Shown here in pieces: positions 53,606 to 62,601 of a stretch of 64,000 nt of DNA. The notes below the pieces were generated by a model, which was not told the DNA's origin, did not search any database, and saw nothing but the letters and a program-made list of their open reading frames with translations. How positions within the stretch are numbered: the first letter of the stretch is position 1; every line of letters begins with the position of its first letter. The DNA comes from Heliorestis acidaminivorans (GTDB lineage: Bacteria > Bacillota > Desulfitobacteriia > Heliobacteriales > Heliobacteriaceae): assembly GCF_008933955.1 (NCBI RefSeq), contig NZ_WBXO01000001.1, positions 1 to 64,000 of the forward strand, given 5' to 3'. The translations under genes were made by a program, and so were the position numbers.

Positions 53606-55135
53606 ATGGAATGGATAGTAGCGATAGTAACAGCAGTTGTAGGTTTTGTTGCAGGTGTTATGTACCGCAAATCTATAGCTGAAGCAAAAGTTGGTGTAGC
53701 AGAAGAGCGTTCAAAGCAGATTGTACAAGATGCTCAACGAGAAGCTGAAGCAAAGAAGCGCGAAGCTGTACTAACTGCCAAAGACGAAGTTCATCAGATG
53801 CGTACAGAAGCAGAACGTGAAAACCGCGAAAGACGCAATGAGTTACAACGTTTAGAACGCAGGTTGTTACAAAAAGAAGAATCTTTAGATCGTAAGATGG
53901 AATCGATTGAACGCAAAGAAGATTCTTTGCATCGTCGAGAAGAAGAGATAGAGACTGTTCGTAATGAACTTTCCAAAACGTTAGAACAACAGATCTCAGA
54001 ATTGGAGCGCTTATCTGGCTTAACGTCAGAAGAAGCTCGTTCCTTCTTACTTGCTAACATCGAAGAAGAAGTGAAATACGAATCGGCTATGATGATCAAA
54101 AATATTGAGAATCAGGCCAAAGAAGAAGCAGAGAAAAAAGCTCGCGAAATTATTTCATTAGCTGTACAACGTTTTGCAGCCGATCACGTGGCAGAGTCAA
54201 CAGTCTCTGTAGTAGCCTTACCGAACGACGAGATGAAAGGACGAATCATCGGTCGTGAGGGTCGTAATATTCGCACTTTAGAAACCTTAACAGGCATTGA
54301 TCTAATTATTGATGATACACCAGAAGCAGTAATTCTTTCTGGTTTTGATCCGATACGTAGAGAAGTTGCCCGCGTTGCTCTGGAAAAACTAATTCTTGAT
54401 GGTCGAATTCATCCAGCAAGAATTGAAGAAATGGTAGAAAAAGCACAAAGAGAAGTAGAGCAAAGAATACGTGAAGAAGGCGAACAAGCTACTTTTGAGA
54501 CAGGCATACATGGCATTCACCCGGAATTGGTCAAGCTTTTAGGTCGACTCAAATGGCGTACCTCTTATGGTCAAAATGTATTAAAGCATTCAATTGAGGT
54601 AGCTCATTTAGCTGGTTTAATGGCCGCTGAACTTGGAGCTGACGTCTCTTTAGCAAGAAGAGCCGGCTTGCTTCATGACATTGGTAAAGCTGTGGACCAT
54701 GAAGTTGAAGGAAACCATGTGAGTATTGGTGTAGATTTAGCGAAAAAATATCGTGAATCACGCGATGTAATTCATTGTATTGCGGCACACCATGGTGATG
54801 AAGAGGCTCACACAGTAGAAGCTGTATTAGTAGCGGCGGCAGATGCTGTTTCCGCGGCTAGACCAGGCGCTCGTCGAGAAACCTTAGAATCATACATCAA
54901 GCGCTTGCAAAAATTGGAAGAAATCGCCGACTCTTTTGAAGGCGTTGAAAAGGCATTTGCAATTCAAGCGGGTCGAGAAATTAGGATTATGGTTAAACCG
55001 GATAAAGTTGAAGATGCTGAATCAATTCGAGTAGCTAGAGATATAGTAAAACGAATTGAAGCAGAGCTTGAATATCCAGGTCAGATCAAAGTAGTTGTAA
55101 TTCGAGAAACCCGTGCTGTAGAATATGCCAAGTAG
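53606..55135 (+). CDS. rny: Ribonuclease Y
   Basis: RNase Y starts mRNA decay from the membrane. The 509-residue product has one N-terminal helix (about 5-22), a long coiled coil (about 30-190), a KH domain ([22 protein letters not shown], about 205-270) and an HD domain (about 325-420; [18 protein letters not shown]). I choose the ATG at 53606 after GGAGGTGA; the GTG at 53594 lies in that site. rny-ymdB-spoVS order matches Bacillus. Confidence 0.97.
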   Translation: MEWIVAIVTAVVGFVAGVMYRKSIAEAKVGVAEERSKQIVQDAQREAEAKKREAVLTAKDEVHQMRTEAERENRERRNELQRLERRLLQKEESLDRKMESIERKEDSLHRREEEIETVRNELSKTLEQQISELERLSGLTSEEARSFLLANIEEEVKYESAMMIKNIENQAKEEAEKKAREIISLAVQRFAADHVAESTVSVVALPNDEMKGRIIGREGRNIRTLETLTGIDLIIDDTPEAVILSGFDPIRREVARVALEKLILDGRIHPARIEEMVEKAQREVEQRIREEGEQATFETGIHGIHPELVKLLGRLKWRTSYGQNVLKHSIEVAHLAGLMAAELGADVSLARRAGLLHDIGKAVDHEVEGNHVSIGVDLAKKYRESRDVIHCIAAHHGDEEAHTVEAVLVAAADAVSAARPGARRETLESYIKRLQKLEEIADSFEGVEKAFAIQAGREIRIMVKPDKVEDAESIRVARDIVKRIEAELEYPGQIKVVVIRETRAVEYAK

Positions 55136-55140
55136 ATTAC

Positions 55141-55183
55141 AAAAAGGAAAGTCGATCTCAAAAATGATCGACTTTCCTTTTTT
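55141..55183 (+). terminator. Rho-independent terminator after rny
   Basis: A 17-base stem AAAAAGGAAAGTCGATC/GATCGACTTTCCTTTTT is followed by T. Confidence 0.93.
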
Positions 55184-55281
55184 AATAAATCTTTTTAAAA
55201 AGTATTGTTACGAAAAGAACAGGATTTTTGTCATCTTTGTAGAAAAAGTTTTAAAAGGGTGGCATAAGGGAAGGTGACATT

Positions 55282-55806
55282 TTGACTGCTAAGATCAAGA
55301 TAAACGAAGAAATGAAAGGTAGCATGGGTCTTTTAATATCAATTCTAGCTCGTTATCCTGAAGTAGGTACAGTTACATATGACCCTCTTGAACGAATGAT
55401 TCAGTTTTCTTTTCTACTGCATCAAGATGCAGAAGAAAAGAAGATGAAAGTTTCTGCAGCAGTCATAGAAGAAGCATTGCTTCTATTTCACAAACTAACA
55501 AAAACAAATCCTCAATTGCTTAACGTTAAAGTAGAGAAACAAAACCCCATCTCAAGTCTTTATATTAATCGTGATGTGGACAGCTTGACTTTTCATGAAA
55601 TTGCACTTCTAGTAGAACTGTTAAAACAACAAGTTGGCTCATTCTGTTTATCTGAAAAAGATAATAGCAATATAATAGAAGATGATGAGCAACTGTGGCA
55701 AGAAGAAATGATTACTCATCTACTTGATAACTTACCAGGCAATGAACCTTCTCAATCTTTGTATGCTTATCGAGAAGAAGGACGTGTCATGGTATTTAAT
55801 AAATAA
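55282..55806 (+). CDS. Unknown protein (174 aa)
   Basis: The TTG start follows GGAAGGTGA. The product is soluble, with N-terminal MTAKIKINEEMKGSMGLL, a mixed alpha/beta first half and an acidic second half (NIIEDDEQLWQEEM). No family is recognised. It lies between rny and ymdB, where Bacillus has no gene. A perfect inverted repeat follows its stop codon. Confidence 0.65.
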   Translation: MTAKIKINEEMKGSMGLLISILARYPEVGTVTYDPLERMIQFSFLLHQDAEEKKMKVSAAVIEEALLLFHKLTKTNPQLLNVKVEKQNPISSLYINRDVDSLTFHEIALLVELLKQQVGSFCLSEKDNSNIIEDDEQLWQEEMITHLLDNLPGNEPSQSLYAYREEGRVMVFNK

Positions 55807-55807
55807 A

Positions 55808-55834
55808 TTACCTTTACATACCATGTAAAGGTAA
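55808..55834. repeat. 12-base perfect inverted repeat after the 174-residue gene
   Basis: TTACCTTTACAT and ATGTAAAGGTAA are separated by 3 bases. There is no T run after it, so it is either a weak transcript-end hairpin or a protein-binding site. Confidence 0.75.
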
Positions 55835-55867
55835 GAAGCTTTAGAAGTGAAAGTAGTTTATAATGGG

Positions 55868-55895
55868 GAAACTGTGGTATAACACAGTTTCTTTC
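55868..55895 (+). terminator. Hairpin with short T-rich tail before ymdB
   Basis: GAAACTGTG/CACAGTTTC with loop GTATAA is followed by TTTCTTG. It is a weak terminator or attenuator 50 bases before the ymdB start. Confidence 0.55.
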
Positions 55896-55944
55896 TTGCC
55901 TTAGGGCAATTTTTACTGTAGAAAAAGAGTGGAGGCCTCGTCGA

Positions 55945-56727
55945 GTGCGTCTTTTATTTATTGGTGATATCATTGGAAAACCAGGACGTCGAGCTATTGA
56001 ACTATTACTACCCAAAATTATCAAAGAACGAAATATAGATTTTGTAATTGCTAATGGAGAGAATTCTGCTGGCGGTAATGGTATAACAAAAGATGTAGCT
56101 TACGATTTATTTAACTTAGGTGTTAATGTTATCACAATGGGCAACCATACTTGGGATAAAAAAGAAATTTTTGACTTTATCGATGGTGAACCTAAATTGA
56201 TTCGACCTGCTAATTATCCAGTAGGCACACCTGGTAGAGGTTGGGGTATCTTTACTTTACCTAACGGCAAAAAAATAGCTGTTCTTAACTATTGTGGTCG
56301 TGTATTTATGGATAACTTAGATTGCCCTTTCCAAAGCGTTGGTCGAGTGCTAGAGCAACTAAAAGGAAATTGTGATTATGTTTTCGTTGATTTTCATGGT
56401 GAAGCTACATCGGAAAAAGTTGCTTTTGGCTGGCATCTAGCAGGTCGTGCTTCCGTAGTCGTTGGGACGCATACTCATGTTCAGACAGCTGATGAAAGAA
56501 TTTTGCCTGGTGGAACAGCTTATATAACTGATGTTGGTATGACAGGACCGAGAGATTCTGTAATTGGTGTAAAAAAAGAGCTTGTGCTCAAAAAATTCAT
56601 AACATCTTTACCTGTGCGTTTTGAGACAGCAGCAGGTACTTTGCAATTTTGTGCTGTAATAACGGAATTGGCTGAAAAAGGAAAAGCGGCGGACATAGAA
56701 CGGATAAACTTGACCATAGAGCCTTAA
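55945..56727 (+). CDS. ymdB: YmdB-type metallophosphoesterase (TIGR00282)
   Basis: The 260-residue calcineurin-like enzyme starts RLLFIGDIIGKPGR and continues with IANGENSAGGNG, MGNHTWDKKE and VVVGTHTHVQTAD, the metal-site motifs of YmdB. The Bacillus enzyme is a 2',3'-cyclic nucleotide phosphodiesterase that affects biofilm and sporulation gene expression. The GTG start follows GTGGAGG. spoVS follows after about 100 bases. Confidence 0.95.
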   Translation: MRLLFIGDIIGKPGRRAIELLLPKIIKERNIDFVIANGENSAGGNGITKDVAYDLFNLGVNVITMGNHTWDKKEIFDFIDGEPKLIRPANYPVGTPGRGWGIFTLPNGKKIAVLNYCGRVFMDNLDCPFQSVGRVLEQLKGNCDYVFVDFHGEATSEKVAFGWHLAGRASVVVGTHTHVQTADERILPGGTAYITDVGMTGPRDSVIGVKKELVLKKFITSLPVRFETAAGTLQFCAVITELAEKGKAADIERINLTIEP

Positions 56728-56830
56728 TATGGCAATTTTCCTGATTGAAAAAAAGGAATTTTCGTGTTACTGTAGAAATATACAATAGTGGAAATTGAAG
56801 AAAATAATAACAATCAAGGAGGCCGTTCTA

Positions 56831-57091
56831 ATGGAAGTTCTGAAAGTATCAGCTAAATCCAGCCCAAACCGCGTAGCAGGTGCTCTAGCAGGTGTATTAA
56901 GAGAAAGAGGTGGCGCTGAGATTCAAGCTATCGGTGCAGGTGCACTGAACCAAGCAGTAAAAGCTGTAGCTATTGCTAGAGGATTTGAAGCACCTAGAGG
57001 AGTAGATCTCATCTGCATTCCTGCTTTCACTGATATTTCTATCGATGGTGAAGAGCGTACCGCTATTAAGCTTATTGTTGAACCTCGTTAA
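56831..57091 (+). CDS. spoVS: Stage V sporulation protein S
   Basis: The 86-residue Alba-like protein starts MEVLKVSAKSSPNRVAGALA, with GAGALNQAVKAVAIARGF in the middle, near identical in length and pattern to Bacillus SpoVS. It is needed for progress through sporulation. The ATG at 56831 follows AAGGAGG, so an upstream in-frame ATG at 56795 is not used. A three-copy 13-base repeat begins at its stop codon. Confidence 0.97.
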   Translation: MEVLKVSAKSSPNRVAGALAGVLRERGGAEIQAIGAGALNQAVKAVAIARGFEAPRGVDLICIPAFTDISIDGEERTAIKLIVEPR

Positions 57092-57124
57092 TCCATATCG
57101 TTAATCCATATCGTTAATCCATAT
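57086..57124. repeat. Three tandem copies of a 13-base unit at the end of spoVS
   Basis: CGTTAATCCATAT repeats three times without change (57086-57098, 57099-57111, 57112-57124). The first copy contains the spoVS stop codon. It is probably slippage expansion. Confidence 0.9.
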
Positions 57125-57167
57125 TGGTTTTATATCTTACTTAATAAATAAATCTTTAGTTTCCAGG

Positions 57168-57200
57168 CCTGCTCAGATTTCTGTGCAGGTTTTATTTTTT
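57168..57200 (+). terminator. Rho-independent terminator after spoVS
   Basis: CCTGC/GCAGG with inner CAG/CTG is followed by TTTTATTTTTTT. Confidence 0.8.
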
Positions 57201-57287
57201 TATCGCGGAAGCTAGCAAACCATAATCTTCTAGGCAATCTTAGAGGTCTCCTTGACTATAGAAGACTAAAAGCAAAGGGTGATAAGA

Positions 57288-58283
57288 TTGCCAACTTATG
57301 CTGTTGTCGATAGCCACTGCGATACCCTAAGTCGACTTTATCATATAAAAAACTGGGATGACTTTGATTTTAATACTTTTAAAGGTCCTATTAACCTAAG
57401 TAACTTAAAAACTGGCTCTGTAGTAATACAGTTTTTTGCAGTATTTGTAGATCAAGCACACCAACATTCGGGAAGTCTTCGTTACGCTTTACAATTAATC
57501 GAAAGCTTCAATAAACTTCTAAAAAAAAATTCTTCCGCTATGACTTTTATAGGCTATCAGGAAGATGTAGAAAAGCTGAAGCTTCATAAAAATAAAGTAG
57601 GTTGCCTACTTACTATCGAAGGTGGCGAAGCTCTTGAAGGCTCCTTAGAAATCCTTCCTCTTCTCTATCAGCTTGGTGTGCGCTCCATTGGTCTGACTTG
57701 GAATCATCGCAATTTACTTGCCGATGGTTGTCATGAAAGAGAGAGCGCAGGTGGCTTGAGTTCTTTTGGAAAAAAAGTAATTGCAACAATGGAAGAATTA
57801 AATATGATTGTTGACTTAGCCCATATATCAGAAAAAGGTTTTTGGGATGCTTTAGCTTGTACTACAAAACCTTTTATAGTTTCACATAGCAATTGTAAAA
57901 GTCTTTGTGATCATCCTCGAAATCTAACAGATCGACAAATTCAAGCTATAAGTAAAAGAGAGGGAATGTTGGGAATAAATTTTTATCCACCTTTTTTATC
58001 GACTAATGCAAAAAAAGTTGATATAAATAGAGTAGTTGATCATATTGAGCATGCTTGTATCATAGCAGGTACTTATAAGCATGTAGGCATAGGTAGCGAC
58101 TTTGATGGCATAGACCAATTTGTTGCAGAATTATCTAGTTCTGCTCATTATCATCGACTATGGGAAGCTTTATTACGTCGCGGCTTTAATGATAGTCAGG
58201 TTAAAGCAATATCTAGTGATAATTACTTTGAATTTTTAGGAAAAGCATTACCTTCTTACATGAGTTATGAAGGGAATCGATAA
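57288..58283 (+). CDS. Membrane dipeptidase (peptidase family M19)
   Basis: The 331-residue zinc peptidase has DSHCDTL (first metal motif), LTIEGGEALEG (bridging Glu), the His in DLAHIS and the FIVSHSN motif, and GIGSDFDGI near the C-terminus. It cleaves dipeptides, often with a D-residue. No signal peptide is seen, so a cytosolic role is likely despite the family name. I choose the TTG at 57288, 6 bases after AAAGGGTG. The next gene, an aminotransferase, starts 32 bases on and may use the released amino acids. Confidence 0.92.
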   Translation: MPTYAVVDSHCDTLSRLYHIKNWDDFDFNTFKGPINLSNLKTGSVVIQFFAVFVDQAHQHSGSLRYALQLIESFNKLLKKNSSAMTFIGYQEDVEKLKLHKNKVGCLLTIEGGEALEGSLEILPLLYQLGVRSIGLTWNHRNLLADGCHERESAGGLSSFGKKVIATMEELNMIVDLAHISEKGFWDALACTTKPFIVSHSNCKSLCDHPRNLTDRQIQAISKREGMLGINFYPPFLSTNAKKVDINRVVDHIEHACIIAGTYKHVGIGSDFDGIDQFVAELSSSAHYHRLWEALLRRGFNDSQVKAISSDNYFEFLGKALPSYMSYEGNR

Positions 58284-58315
58284 TTCGCAAAAAAATAAGA
58301 GGTGACATTGACATC

Positions 58316-59488
58316 ATGAAAACAGCATCAAGAATAGCCGCTCTCTCCTCTGCCGTTTTTTCTCAAATGGATAGTCTGCGCCAAGAGGTTTCCGCTCAGG
58401 GAGTGGACGTTATTAACCTAGGCATAGGTAGTCCTGATCGTCCTCCTGCACCCCATGTTCGACAAGCTCTTATGGAGGCCTTAGCTAGAGACGATGCTTA
58501 TGGTTATGCTCTATCAGATGGACTTCCCGAGTTTAAGAAAGCAGTAGCTCAGTGGTATCAAAAACGCTTTCAAGTGCAATTAAATCCTGCTGAAGAAGTT
58601 CTTTCCCTTATGGGCTCTCAGGACGGTCTAGGACACATCTACTTGGCCATAATCAATCCAGGTGATGTTGCCTTAATTCCAGATCCAGGCTATCCAATTT
58701 ACACAGCTGGGCTCATGTTGGCAGAAGGTAAAAAGTATGCAATGCCTTTGCTTAGAGAAAACCAGTACCTTCCCGACCTAGAAGCTATTCCAGTTGACAT
58801 AGCTCACAAAGCAAAAATGATGGTCTTGAATTATCCCAGCAATCCTTTAGCGGCAACTGCAGATTTAGACTTCTTTGAGAAAGCTGTCTTTTTTGCACGC
58901 AAATATGATCTAGTCATCTTACATGATGTAGCTTATTCTGAATTAGCTTACGACGGCTATAGACCTGTCAGCTTTCTTCAAGTTAAGGGAGCAAAGGATG
59001 TAGGTATAGAGCTGCATTCTGTATCAAAGTCCTATAATCTAGCAGGATGTCGTCTCGGAATGGCTGTAGGCAATGCAGATTTATTGAAAGCTTTAAATCG
59101 CATAAAATCAAACATCGATTATGGTGTATTTAAAGCGGTACAGTGGGCCGCTATTGCCGCATTACAAGGTCCACAAGACATGGTCCAAGAGAATGCCATG
59201 GTCTATCAACGCCGAAGAGACCTTCTAGTCAATGGATTAGCAAACCTAGGATGGAAGATGGATAAGCCGAAAGCTTCTATGTTTGTATGGGCTCCCATTC
59301 CTTCCGGTTTTGACAGTTCTTTTGACTTTGCTGAGCAAATGATACGTCAAGCTGGTGTATTAGTTATCCCTGGCAACGCTTTTGGCGAGCGCGGTGAGGG
59401 TTACGTACGCATAGCTCTTGTTGTACCTGATGAACGTATCCAGGAAGCAGTACAACGCATTGGAAAAGTTTTTTCCTTTTCTTCATAA
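58316..59488 (+). CDS. Class I/II aminotransferase, LL-diaminopimelate aminotransferase-like
   Basis: A 390-residue PLP enzyme with INLGIGSPDRPPAPHV, LNYPSNPLAATA, ILHDVAYSELAYDG and the PLP-lysine motif SVSKSYNLAGCRLG. These patterns resemble the DapL-type group of clostridial aminotransferases used for diaminopimelate in lysine and wall synthesis. The substrate is not certain. The ATG follows AGAGGTGA. It is probably co-transcribed with the dipeptidase gene. Confidence 0.85.
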   Translation: MKTASRIAALSSAVFSQMDSLRQEVSAQGVDVINLGIGSPDRPPAPHVRQALMEALARDDAYGYALSDGLPEFKKAVAQWYQKRFQVQLNPAEEVLSLMGSQDGLGHIYLAIINPGDVALIPDPGYPIYTAGLMLAEGKKYAMPLLRENQYLPDLEAIPVDIAHKAKMMVLNYPSNPLAATADLDFFEKAVFFARKYDLVILHDVAYSELAYDGYRPVSFLQVKGAKDVGIELHSVSKSYNLAGCRLGMAVGNADLLKALNRIKSNIDYGVFKAVQWAAIAALQGPQDMVQENAMVYQRRRDLLVNGLANLGWKMDKPKASMFVWAPIPSGFDSSFDFAEQMIRQAGVLVIPGNAFGERGEGYVRIALVVPDERIQEAVQRIGKVFSFSS

Positions 59489-59612
59489 GAGCTCTTTTTC
59501 CTAGAATTTTTTACCTAATCTCCTCTGGTCTTCGAAAGGTCTATATAAAGTAGGGATATTCCGCTTTTTACAGACATAAACTGGTGTCAAGAGAAGAGCA
59601 GGAGGCATAACC

Positions 59613-59888
59613 ATGAGAGATGTCAGAGAAGATTCCATAGATCTACTCAAGGATCAAGTGGTTTACCTGCGCTCGCGCCTGAACCAGTTACGGACGAGCC
59701 GTCGTGTATTGATGGCTCTTTTGGAAACAGTAGAAAGTGAACGAAGAAATACTATTATAAAGCTGGAAGAGGAGAATCGACGACTTCGGCGAGAGCAGAA
59801 AAGAGAACGTTATAAACAGTCTCTGTATAAGAACGATGGTGGAAAAGTTTTGTGGTTATGCAGGAATGAAGAAAAAATTGACGAATAA
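59613..59888 (+). CDS. Small coiled-coil protein, unknown (91 aa)
   Basis: The ATG follows GGAGGCA. The product is almost wholly helical, with heptad-like spacing (LKDQVVYLRSRLNQLRTSRR, then a Glu/Arg-rich stretch), and very basic overall. No family is recognised. It precedes the cobalamin riboswitch, which drives a separate unit. Confidence 0.65.
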   Translation: MRDVREDSIDLLKDQVVYLRSRLNQLRTSRRVLMALLETVESERRNTIIKLEEENRRLRREQKRERYKQSLYKNDGGKVLWLCRNEEKIDE

Positions 59889-59924
59889 ACAATGCAATAA
59901 ATATTACACAGTTTAATTAAGATG

Positions 59925-60130
59925 GGGTCAGATTAAGTTTTTAGCACATTAGCTAAAGGGAAGTCGGTGAGAATCCGACGCGGTGCCGCCACTGTGAGGG
60001 GGAGCGTACTCAAGCCACTGGATTGACTGGGAAGGCAGAGTAGTATAAGCGCGATGAACCTTAGCCAGGATACCTTATCTCTCCCCCCACCGTTAAGACC
60101 CGCGAGTCACGGGAGGTGGATTGATCAGGG
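59925..60130 (+). promoter_or_regulatory. Cobalamin (adenosylcobalamin-type) riboswitch
   Basis: The conserved B12 elements are in order: AAAGGGAAGTCGGTGAGAAT, then CCGACGCGGTGCCGCCACTGTGA (the core containing the B12-box neighbour GCCACTG), AGCCAGGATACC, and a final paired element CGCGAGTCACGGGAGG. It precedes cbiD by about 120 bases and senses the pathway's end product. Together with the next hairpin it accounts for the 368-base gap before cbiD. Confidence 0.95.
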
Positions 60131-60180
60131 TTCTTGCTGTTAACTATGTATAGTACCCTGTCTTTCTATATGTGGTCACC

Positions 60181-60218
60181 AAAAGCCACACCTCTTTGTT
60201 ATAGAGGTGTGGCTTTTT
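60181..60218 (+). terminator. Riboswitch-controlled terminator before cbiD
   Basis: AAAAGCCACACCTCT/AGAGGTGTGGCTTTT with loop TTGTTAT is followed by T. It is placed between aptamer and cbiD, so ligand binding probably favours termination. Confidence 0.9.
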
Positions 60219-60256
60219 AGGTCTGCCTAATCGATTATGCAAAAAGGGGATTGGTA

Positions 60257-61363
60257 ATGCGAAAAGGCTACAGCACAGGAGCTTCGGCGGCAGGAGCGGC
60301 CAAGTCAGCAACAGCCTTGCTCTATAATACGTTACATCAAGTAGATGAAACATTTCCACCTGATCAAAGTTTTATCGTCGAAATTCCCTTACCTTACGAT
60401 GGAAGATTGCGATTGAAAGCAGAATTAATAGAGCAAGCTCAAGACTATATAACGTGTCAAGTAATTAAAGATGGTGGCGATGACCCTGATGCAACTAGTG
60501 GACTGGCTATTCAAGTTACAGCTTCACGGTCACCAAAGGGAATTGTCATTAAGGGTGGTAAAGGTGTTGGTCGTTTAACGAAGCCGGGCTTAGCTTTACC
60601 AGTTGGAGAATCTGCTATCAACCCTGTACCTCAAGCTATGATCCGAAAAGCTGTAGAAGAAGTATTACCCCACGGAGCCGGTGTACATCTAGTCGTCTCT
60701 GTTCCAGAAGGAGAAAGAATTGCCCCCAAAACATTAAATCCCCGACTCGGCATAACTGGTGGCATTTCTATTCTTGGAACAACAGGTCTTGTTCACCCCA
60801 TGTCTGAAGAAGCTTTTAAGCAAAGCTTAGAAAGCCAGATTGATGTGGCTTTACAAGCTGGCTATAAAACACTAGTTCTTACACCTGGTAGAATAGGTCA
60901 AAAAGCAGTAGAGGAAATGGGTACTCCTACTGATGCTGTGATTTTAATGAGCAACTTTATTGGATACATGCTCGATCAATGTAGAGCAAAAGGGGTAGAA
61001 GAAATACTACTGTGGGGACATATCGGGAAACTCGTTAAAGTAGCAGGCGGTATTTTTCACAGTCACAGCAAAATTGCCGACGGGCGCAGAGAGATTATGG
61101 CCTCGCAGGCGGCATTATTAGGACTTTCTCCTACCTTAATAAAAACTATTATGGAATCTAATACAGCGGAAGAAGCATTATTGTACCTGCAAGAAACAGG
61201 TCAAACAAAACTACTTCAACATCTCGTCAATCTAGCAACTCAAAAAGCCAGAGAACGCTTTCAAGGACCTGTAGAAATAGTCTTTACCAACTTGAAAGGT
61301 GAGCCTGTCGCCTGGAGTGAGGGGGCTAAGAAAGTAGGTAGCATATGGCGTTGGAAAACCTAA
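60257..61363 (+). CDS. cbiD: Cobalt-precorrin-5B C1-methyltransferase
   Basis: CbiD methylates C1 of the corrin ring in the anaerobic cobalamin pathway. The 368-residue product starts MRKGYSTGASAAGAAKSA, with VIKDGGDDPDATSG, KGGKGVGRLTKPGL, LGITGGISILGTTG and LLWGHIGKLVKVAGGIFHSH, all CbiD signatures. I choose the ATG at 60257 after AAGGGGA. It is the first gene after the riboswitch terminator. cbiET starts 19 bases before its end. Confidence 0.95.
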   Translation: MRKGYSTGASAAGAAKSATALLYNTLHQVDETFPPDQSFIVEIPLPYDGRLRLKAELIEQAQDYITCQVIKDGGDDPDATSGLAIQVTASRSPKGIVIKGGKGVGRLTKPGLALPVGESAINPVPQAMIRKAVEEVLPHGAGVHLVVSVPEGERIAPKTLNPRLGITGGISILGTTGLVHPMSEEAFKQSLESQIDVALQAGYKTLVLTPGRIGQKAVEEMGTPTDAVILMSNFIGYMLDQCRAKGVEEILLWGHIGKLVKVAGGIFHSHSKIADGRREIMASQAALLGLSPTLIKTIMESNTAEEALLYLQETGQTKLLQHLVNLATQKARERFQGPVEIVFTNLKGEPVAWSEGAKKVGSIWRWKT

Positions 61364-62601
61364 TCACAGTTATTGGAATTGGTCCAGGAACAAGAGAATA
61401 CCTAACAGAGCAAGCTATTCGAGAAGTTGAAAATGCCCAAGTACTAGTAGGTGGAAAAAGAGCACTTGCATTATTTGCAGAATTAAAAAAACCACAGAGA
61501 TTAATTGATGCTGATCTTGAAGGACTCATTAACTTCTTAGAAGCAGAAAAAGGCAAAAAAAAGATTGCCCTTCTTGTTTCCGGCGATCCTGGATTTTACA
61601 GTCTCTTGCCGCTATTGAGTAGAAGGCTTGGTGTAGAACAGCTAAAGGTTATTCCTGGCTTAAGCTCCTTACAACTAGCCTTTGCCAAAATTAAGCAATC
61701 TTGGCAAGAATGCCGCTGGCAAAGCTTACATGGACGAAACATAGAAGATATGCCTTTGCATCTAGACCACTCTGGATGGGTTGCTTACTTAACAGATCCT
61801 CAGAATGGGCCTGAAAAACTTTGTCAACATCTAACGGCTCAAGGAGAAGGTTGGCGAGAAGGAATAATTCTTTATAATCTAGGCTATGAAAAAGAAGAAG
61901 TTCAAACAGGTTCTTTAGAAGAGTTAGCTTCTCAAGTTCGCAGTCCTTATGAACCAGCCTTACTTATGGTCCGTGGTGGTAGAGTAGATAAAGAAAAAGA
62001 AAGTGCAACAATGGAAGCGGAACGCTTCTATCCTGGTCTACCAGATCAAGCCTTTATTAGAAAAAGTACGCCTATGACCAAGTCGGATGTTAGAGCACTA
62101 ACACTGCTTAGAGCAGGTATTCAACGAAAAGATATCGTCTGGGACGTAGGTGCAGGTACAGGTTCTATTTCTATAGAGGCGGCTCAGTTAGCCGATCAGG
62201 GACAGGTCTATGCCATAGAAAGAAATGCAGAAGCTTCTTCTTTAATCCAAGCTAATCAAGAACATTTTAGAGTAAATAATCTAACAGTCATCTATGAAGA
62301 AGCACCTGCTGGTTTACAAGAATTGCCTGACCCCGATGTTGTCATTATCGGAGGATCAGGCGGTAACTTGAAAGCTATCTTGTCGGAAAGTTGGCAAAAG
62401 CTTAAGCAAAAAGGTCGTATCGTTATTAATGCTATTACTGTAGAAACAGTAGCAGAAACAACAGCATGGCTAGAAGAACAGAAAATTCCTTTTCAAGCTG
62501 TGCAAGTGCAAATTCAGAAAATGGAGAAAGCTGGCTCTTATCACCTTTGGAAAAGTCTAAATCCTGTCACCATCTTGTGGGCCTCGAAGGAGGAAAACTA
62601 A
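61345..62601 (+). CDS. cbiET: Fused CbiE-CbiT precorrin-6/7 methyltransferase and decarboxylase
   Basis: The 418-residue product has an N-terminal CbiE domain (about 1-215; TVIGIGPGTREYLT, LVSGDPGFYS) and a C-terminal CbiT domain (about 225-415; TKSDVRALTLLRAG, VWDVGAGTGSISIEAA, VIIGGSGGNL). It methylates C5 and C15 and decarboxylates the ring. In many organisms these are separate genes. The ATG overlaps cbiD; its stop overlaps the cbiL start by one base (TAATG). Confidence 0.94.
   Translation: MALENLITVIGIGPGTREYLTEQAIREVENAQVLVGGKRALALFAELKKPQRLIDADLEGLINFLEAEKGKKKIALLVSGDPGFYSLLPLLSRRLGVEQLKVIPGLSSLQLAFAKIKQSWQECRWQSLHGRNIEDMPLHLDHSGWVAYLTDPQNGPEKLCQHLTAQGEGWREGIILYNLGYEKEEVQTGSLEELASQVRSPYEPALLMVRGGRVDKEKESATMEAERFYPGLPDQAFIRKSTPMTKSDVRALTLLRAGIQRKDIVWDVGAGTGSISIEAAQLADQGQVYAIERNAEASSLIQANQEHFRVNNLTVIYEEAPAGLQELPDPDVVIIGGSGGNLKAILSESWQKLKQKGRIVINAITVETVAETTAWLEEQKIPFQAVQVQIQKMEKAGSYHLWKSLNPVTILWASKEEN

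Noticed and set aside
57086-57124. CRISPR-like repeat
   Set aside because: The copies are contiguous without spacers, only 13 bases long, and no cas gene is in the window.
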